DNA from: Paenibacillus sp. Soil766
GTDB lineage: Bacteria > Bacillota > Bacilli > Paenibacillales > NBRC-103111
Assembly: GCF_001428105.1 (NCBI RefSeq)
Contig: NZ_LMSJ01000058.1
Coordinates: 25,558 to 89,557 of the forward strand
Direction of reading: 5' to 3'
DNA: 64,000 bases
A program made the position numbers and the translations under genes. The first letter of the stretch is position 1, and every line of letters starts with the position of its first letter. Positions 60,654-64,000 of this stretch are shown here, piece by piece. Below the pieces are notes generated by a model, which was not told the DNA's origin, made no database searches, and saw nothing but the letters and a program-made list of their open reading frames with translations.

Positions 60654-60972
60654 CTATCCCGATAAATATTCATTTTCTTCAAAAATGATAACCTCTTGAA
60701 TTGCCGAATGCGTAAGAATGTCTATTTTCCAAATATCAGATCATAGTTCACCTACTTACCTCCACCTACAATAGAAATAAGCAGACCCCTTCGGAAGTAT
60801 AAACCTATTCACATCTTGGAAAGGTCTGCGTGTTTAGGAAATGAACAGAGAAGGTAGGTGATGAGCGTACCAACGTAAGTCAGCCCCAGCCACGATCAGC
60901 ATGAATTATTTTGCTTCAGCATGTTATTCATCCCGAAACAAGGCTTCTATTCTTTTAAACAGGAGGTTTTTT
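60654..60972 (+). promoter_or_regulatory. promoter and structured leader of lyase copy 1
   Basis: This 320-base block is duplicated before the second lyase gene (62236-62552). A conserved segment (GCCGAATGCGTAAGAATG, CTATTTTCCAAATATC) precedes TACAAT (-10, 60767-60772). The transcript would begin near a stem GCAGACC/GGTCTGC (60782-60828) and carry GGTAGGTGATGAGCGTAC, GCCACGATCAGCATGAA and an ATGAAT/ATTCAT stem before the AGGAGG. The block is likely a regulator site plus a leader RNA. No known riboswitch class is matched. Confidence 0.6.
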
Positions 60973-62220
60973 ATGAAAAAGAAAGTGTTACTGTTGGTGC
61001 TCGTATTCTTCATGATGATGGGATCTGTCGTAGCATATGCTGCACCTAAAGTGAATACCTTTGAGAGGCCCGTAAGAGGAAGCGCTTACACAATGGCGCA
61101 ATGGGGTACGGATGGTTGGAGTGCTCCTTGGGATCTCGGAATGAGCAACCGCACCTGGATTGATGGCTATAATTTCAACCACTCTGGCGGCCAGTCACTT
61201 CGGGTGTTCTACCCACAAGGCCAAATCGGCCCGGAATACTCCGGTGCTTCAGCACCTCTTACCTTAACACCTGGTCAGCAATATTATCTATCCTATTGGG
61301 TGCGATTCAGCAGCGATTTTAGCTGGGGCACTACGCAATATGGTGGCAAGGTGGGACTTGGATTAGCAGGCGGTGCAGATTGTTCAGGCGGGCAGGAGTG
61401 TACGGGATATAACGGTTTCAACTCGCGGATGATTTGGCGTTCTGGCGGTAAAGCCGCGCTTTATTACTATCATATGGACAAAGCCGGTCAATATGGCGAC
61501 TATGCCAATCTTACGAATAACGGTGCCGAAATCTACTATCAGAAAGGAACATGGATAAACATCGTTCAGCGTCTGAAAGTCAACACCGTCACGAATGGCA
61601 ACGCGAATCCAGATGGCGAAATCCAAGTTTGGTATAACGGTGTCTCGGCGGCTAACATTACAGGCTTACGCTTCGTTCGCAACACAGATAAAGTGGATAA
61701 AGCCTACTTCGATTCCTTCTTCGGCGGCGCTACGCCCGAATTCGCACCTCAGAACGATTCGTACATCTGGTACGATGACCTGAAAGTATCTACGAATCCA
61801 GCTGAAATCTGTGAATTAGCGATTGGCGGCTGCTATAACCGCACATTCCAAGCAGAAAGTTATAACGCCATGAGCGGTGTCATCACTGAAACCACCCCGG
61901 ATACAGGCGGCGGCCAAAATGTCGGCAGCATCGACAGCCAGGATTGGATCGCTTTTACCAATGTAAATATCCCTACATCGGGCACCTATTTAGTTGAATA
62001 TCGCGTCGCATCGCCGAACAACGACGGGAAGATTTCCTTGGATCTGAATGCTGGCGCGACCGTACTAGGTCAGGTTAATGTACCGAATACAGGAAGTTGG
62101 TCCAGCTATCGCACCGTCTCGCATCAGGTCCAGATTCCAGCAGGCACGCACCAGTTTGGACTGTATGCTGCGACTGGCGGGTTTGATATTAACTGGTGGA
62201 AGATTACAAAGTTATATTAG
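60973..62220 (+). CDS. secreted polysaccharide lyase (PL14-like) with CBM6 domain, copy 1
   Basis: This 415-residue protein has a signal peptide (MKKKVLLLVLVFFMMM to AYA, about 24 residues). A catalytic domain (about 28-280) resembles polysaccharide lyase family 14 / alginate-lyase-like proteins: LSYWVRFSSDFSW, GKVGLGLAGG, FNSRMIWRSGGKAALYYYH and SYIWYDDLKVS. A short linker with CELAIGGCYN leads to a CBM6-like carbohydrate-binding domain (about 297-415: FQAESY, GGGQNVGSIDSQDW, WWKI). It should cut an acidic polysaccharide outside the cell. The ATG at 60973 has AGGAGG and begins the signal peptide. The frame open to 60901 is part of the leader. Confidence 0.8.
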   Translation: MKKKVLLLVLVFFMMMGSVVAYAAPKVNTFERPVRGSAYTMAQWGTDGWSAPWDLGMSNRTWIDGYNFNHSGGQSLRVFYPQGQIGPEYSGASAPLTLTPGQQYYLSYWVRFSSDFSWGTTQYGGKVGLGLAGGADCSGGQECTGYNGFNSRMIWRSGGKAALYYYHMDKAGQYGDYANLTNNGAEIYYQKGTWINIVQRLKVNTVTNGNANPDGEIQVWYNGVSAANITGLRFVRNTDKVDKAYFDSFFGGATPEFAPQNDSYIWYDDLKVSTNPAEICELAIGGCYNRTFQAESYNAMSGVITETTPDTGGGQNVGSIDSQDWIAFTNVNIPTSGTYLVEYRVASPNNDGKISLDLNAGATVLGQVNVPNTGSWSSYRTVSHQVQIPAGTHQFGLYAATGGFDINWWKITKLY

Positions 62221-62235
62221 GGTTGAATAATTGAA

Positions 62236-62552
62236 CATCCCGATAACTATTCATTTTCTTAAAAAATGATAACCTCATACATCGCCGAATGCGTAAGAAT
62301 GGCTATTTTCCAAATATCCGCTCATAGTTCCCCTTCTGGTTGCCGCCTACAATAGAAATAAGCAGATCTTTAGATATGTGTAAAGCCATTGCATCAAGGT
62401 AGGTCTGCGTATTGTGTAAGAATGAACCAAGAAGGTAGGTGATGAGCGTACTAACGTAAGTGGGCAACAGCCACGATCAGCATGAATTATTTTGCTTCAG
62501 CATGTTATTCATCCGAAACAAGGCGTCTATTCTTTTAAACAGGAGGTTTTTT
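62236..62552 (+). promoter_or_regulatory. promoter and structured leader of lyase copy 2
   Basis: This is the duplicated counterpart of 60654-60972. The -10 TACAAT is at 62348-62353. The leader stem keeps its pairing (GCAGATC with GGTCTGC, a wobble replacing one pair) although its loop has diverged strongly. GGTAGGTGATGAGCGTAC, GCCACGATCAGCATGAA and AGGAGGTTTTTT are kept. There is no terminator between copy 1 and this promoter. Confidence 0.6.
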
Positions 62553-63800
62553 ATGAAAAAGAAAGTGTTATTGTTGGTGCTCGTGTTCTTCATGATGATG
62601 GGATCTGTCGTAGCATATGCTGCACCTAAAGTGAATACCTTTGAGCGGCCGGCAAGAGGAAGCGCTTACACATTGGCACAATGGGGTACGGATGGTTGGA
62701 GCGCCCCTTGGGATCTGGGAATGAGCAACCGCACCTGGATTGATGGCTATAACTTCAACCACTCTGGTGGCCAATCCCTGCGCGTGTTCTATCCTCAAGG
62801 GCAAATCGACCCGCAGAACTCTGGGGCTCAAGCACCTTTTTCCATAACGCCTGGTCAGGAGTACTACTTGTCTTATTGGGTACGTTTCAGCAGCGACTTT
62901 AGCTGGGGTTCGACCGAAAATGCCGGCAAGCTAGGACTTGGCCTAGCAGGCGGTGCTGCTTGCTCAGGCGGGCAGGAATGTACGGGCTACAACGGTTTTA
63001 GCTCACGTATGATCTGGCGTTCCGGCGGGCAAGCCGCGATTTATTACTACCACATGGGGAACGCTGGGCAATATGGGGACTATGCGGTGCTGAAGAATAA
63101 CGGTGTCGATATTTATTACCCTAAGGGCACTTGGGTAAACATCGTCCAACGCCTGAAGGTCAACACGGTTACGAGCGGCAACGCCAACCCAGATGGCGAG
63201 ATTCAAATTTGGTATAACGGCATCTCTGCTGCCAACATTACTGGACTACGGTTCGTACGCAACACCGATAAGGTTGATAAAGCTTACTTCTCTTCCTTCT
63301 TTGGCGGCGCAACTTCCGCCTTCGCTCCTCAAAACGACTCGTACATCTGGTACGATGACCTTAAAGTGTCCACGAATAAAGCTGAAATCTGCGAGCTGGC
63401 TGTTGGAGGCTGCTATAACCGCACATTCCAAGCAGAAAGCTACAACGGCATGAGCGGTGTCATCACCGAAACCACACTGGATACAGGCGGCGGCCAGAAT
63501 GTTGGCAGCATCGATAGCCAGGATTGGATTGCTTTTACCAATGTGGATATCCCTACGGCAGGTACCTATTTGGTTGAATATCGCATCGCAACGCCGAATA
63601 ATGGCGGGAAAATTTCCTTGGATCTGAATGCTGGTGCGACCGTATTAGGTCAGATCGATGTGCCGAATACGGGTAGTTTTTCGACTTACCGTACCGTGTC
63701 GCATCAGGTTCAGATTCCAGCAGGCACGCACCAGTTTGGACTGTATGCGGCAACTGGCGGTTTTGATTTAAATTGGTGGAAGATAACGAAATTATATTAA
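62553..63800 (+). CDS. secreted polysaccharide lyase (PL14-like) with CBM6 domain, copy 2
   Basis: This 415-residue protein has exactly the same length as copy 1 and is about nine-tenths identical by eye, with the same signal peptide, lyase-like domain, CELAVGGCYN linker and CBM6 domain. Differences concentrate around residues 70-90 and 100-180 (for example DPQNSGAQAPFSITPGQEY, and KNNGVDIYY), which may tune substrate choice. It has its own promoter and leader at 62236-62552 and a strong terminator at 63818. The two genes are a recent tandem duplication including their control region. Confidence 0.8.
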   Translation: MKKKVLLLVLVFFMMMGSVVAYAAPKVNTFERPARGSAYTLAQWGTDGWSAPWDLGMSNRTWIDGYNFNHSGGQSLRVFYPQGQIDPQNSGAQAPFSITPGQEYYLSYWVRFSSDFSWGSTENAGKLGLGLAGGAACSGGQECTGYNGFSSRMIWRSGGQAAIYYYHMGNAGQYGDYAVLKNNGVDIYYPKGTWVNIVQRLKVNTVTSGNANPDGEIQIWYNGISAANITGLRFVRNTDKVDKAYFSSFFGGATSAFAPQNDSYIWYDDLKVSTNKAEICELAVGGCYNRTFQAESYNGMSGVITETTLDTGGGQNVGSIDSQDWIAFTNVDIPTAGTYLVEYRIATPNNGGKISLDLNAGATVLGQIDVPNTGSFSTYRTVSHQVQIPAGTHQFGLYAATGGFDLNWWKITKLY

Positions 63801-63817
63801 ACTTGTAGTGTGGATTG

Positions 63818-63847
63818 GCCAGTTGCTGCGGCGACTGGCTTTTTTTA
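63818..63847 (+). terminator. terminator of lyase copy 2
   Basis: GCCAGTTGC and GCGACTGGC form a 9-base stem with a TGCG loop, followed by eight T. Confidence 0.9.
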
Positions 63848-64000
63848 TCTTGTTAAGTACCTACAACACTTCCTTACTGCTACTATTTTCATCCACCACC
63901 CTCCCACCTCTCCTCGTGAACATGATAATCTTGGCTGTATTTGACTATTCCTCAGCACAGATTTCAACGATAACTCGACGGCGGCTGGACTCTTGAGCAC
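63848..64000. other. window end, no gene seen
   Basis: These 150 bases carry no convincing start, ribosome site or known element. Confidence 0.4.

Noticed and set aside
60773..60972. Known riboswitch (c-di-GMP, c-di-AMP or cobalamin) before the lyase genes
   Set aside because: GGTAGGTGATGAGC recalls the c-di-GMP-I aptamer, but the GCAAA and GACGCAAAGC segments are missing. No other class consensus fits.
60901..60972. N-terminal extension of the lyase (frame open from 60901)
   Set aside because: The signal peptide begins at ATG 60973 right after AGGAGG. The upstream codons belong to the conserved leader.

Overview
The window reads as chromosomal DNA of a flagellated, endospore-forming Firmicute, most like Paenibacillus. 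Supporting signs are AGGAGG-type ribosome binding sites, sporulation genes (yhbH-spoVR, a CotF-like coat protein), a sigma-D style motility gene (yjfB family), copper-amine-oxidase-like N1 domains on exported proteins, and secreted polysaccharide lyases. No rRNA, tRNA, CRISPR array or insertion sequence was recognised. The genus is inferred from gene content, not from a marker gene.

Layout. 0-8.2 kb: a hypothetical protein with an internal duplication, an FAD oxidoreductase, a monooxygenase, a MalT-like LuxR regulator and a Fur-box-controlled FhuF-like protein. 8.4-16.1 kb: a complete Wadjet system (jetD-jetA-jetB-jetC, type II-like), which blocks plasmids. 16.2-20.4 kb: yhbH-spoVR flanked by an intact toxin-antitoxin pair, a dead toxin-antitoxin pair, and decayed pieces of a second yhbH and spoVR. 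20.4-30.6 kb: a six-gene operon with a tandem DUF2791/BrxD-like ATPase, three different dynamin-like GTPases and two hydrophobic proteins. I know no named system with this composition, and it is the best candidate for an undescribed system. With Wadjet and the toxin-antitoxin genes it forms a defence-island-like stretch from 8 to 31 kb.

31-44.3 kb is mostly housekeeping: yjfB, a Uma2 nuclease, CotF, a cluster like B. subtilis ycgFGHI (permease, YcgG, LysE exporter, DUF1989), an ABC-2 exporter, a phosphodiester glycosidase, an aldo/keto reductase, pncA-pncB for NAD salvage and an SPW membrane protein. 44.3-55.5 kb holds signalling and stress genes: a DUF4163/DUF3298 exported protein, two chemoreceptors (one with an odd topology), a large hybrid histidine kinase, trhO and a hemerythrin. 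55.8-59.1 kb is the conserved ATP-grasp / alpha-E / transglutaminase peptide cluster. 59.4-63.8 kb has an Eis-like acetyltransferase and two tandem copies of a secreted polysaccharide lyase with a CBM6 domain. Each copy carries its own duplicated promoter and leader.

The most unusual structures besides the dynamin operon are a family of related terminator hairpins (AGTCTGC arms), two of them preceded by yhbH-derived fragments, and the nested remnants around yhbH-spoVR. All family names come from reading the translations. No database search was run.
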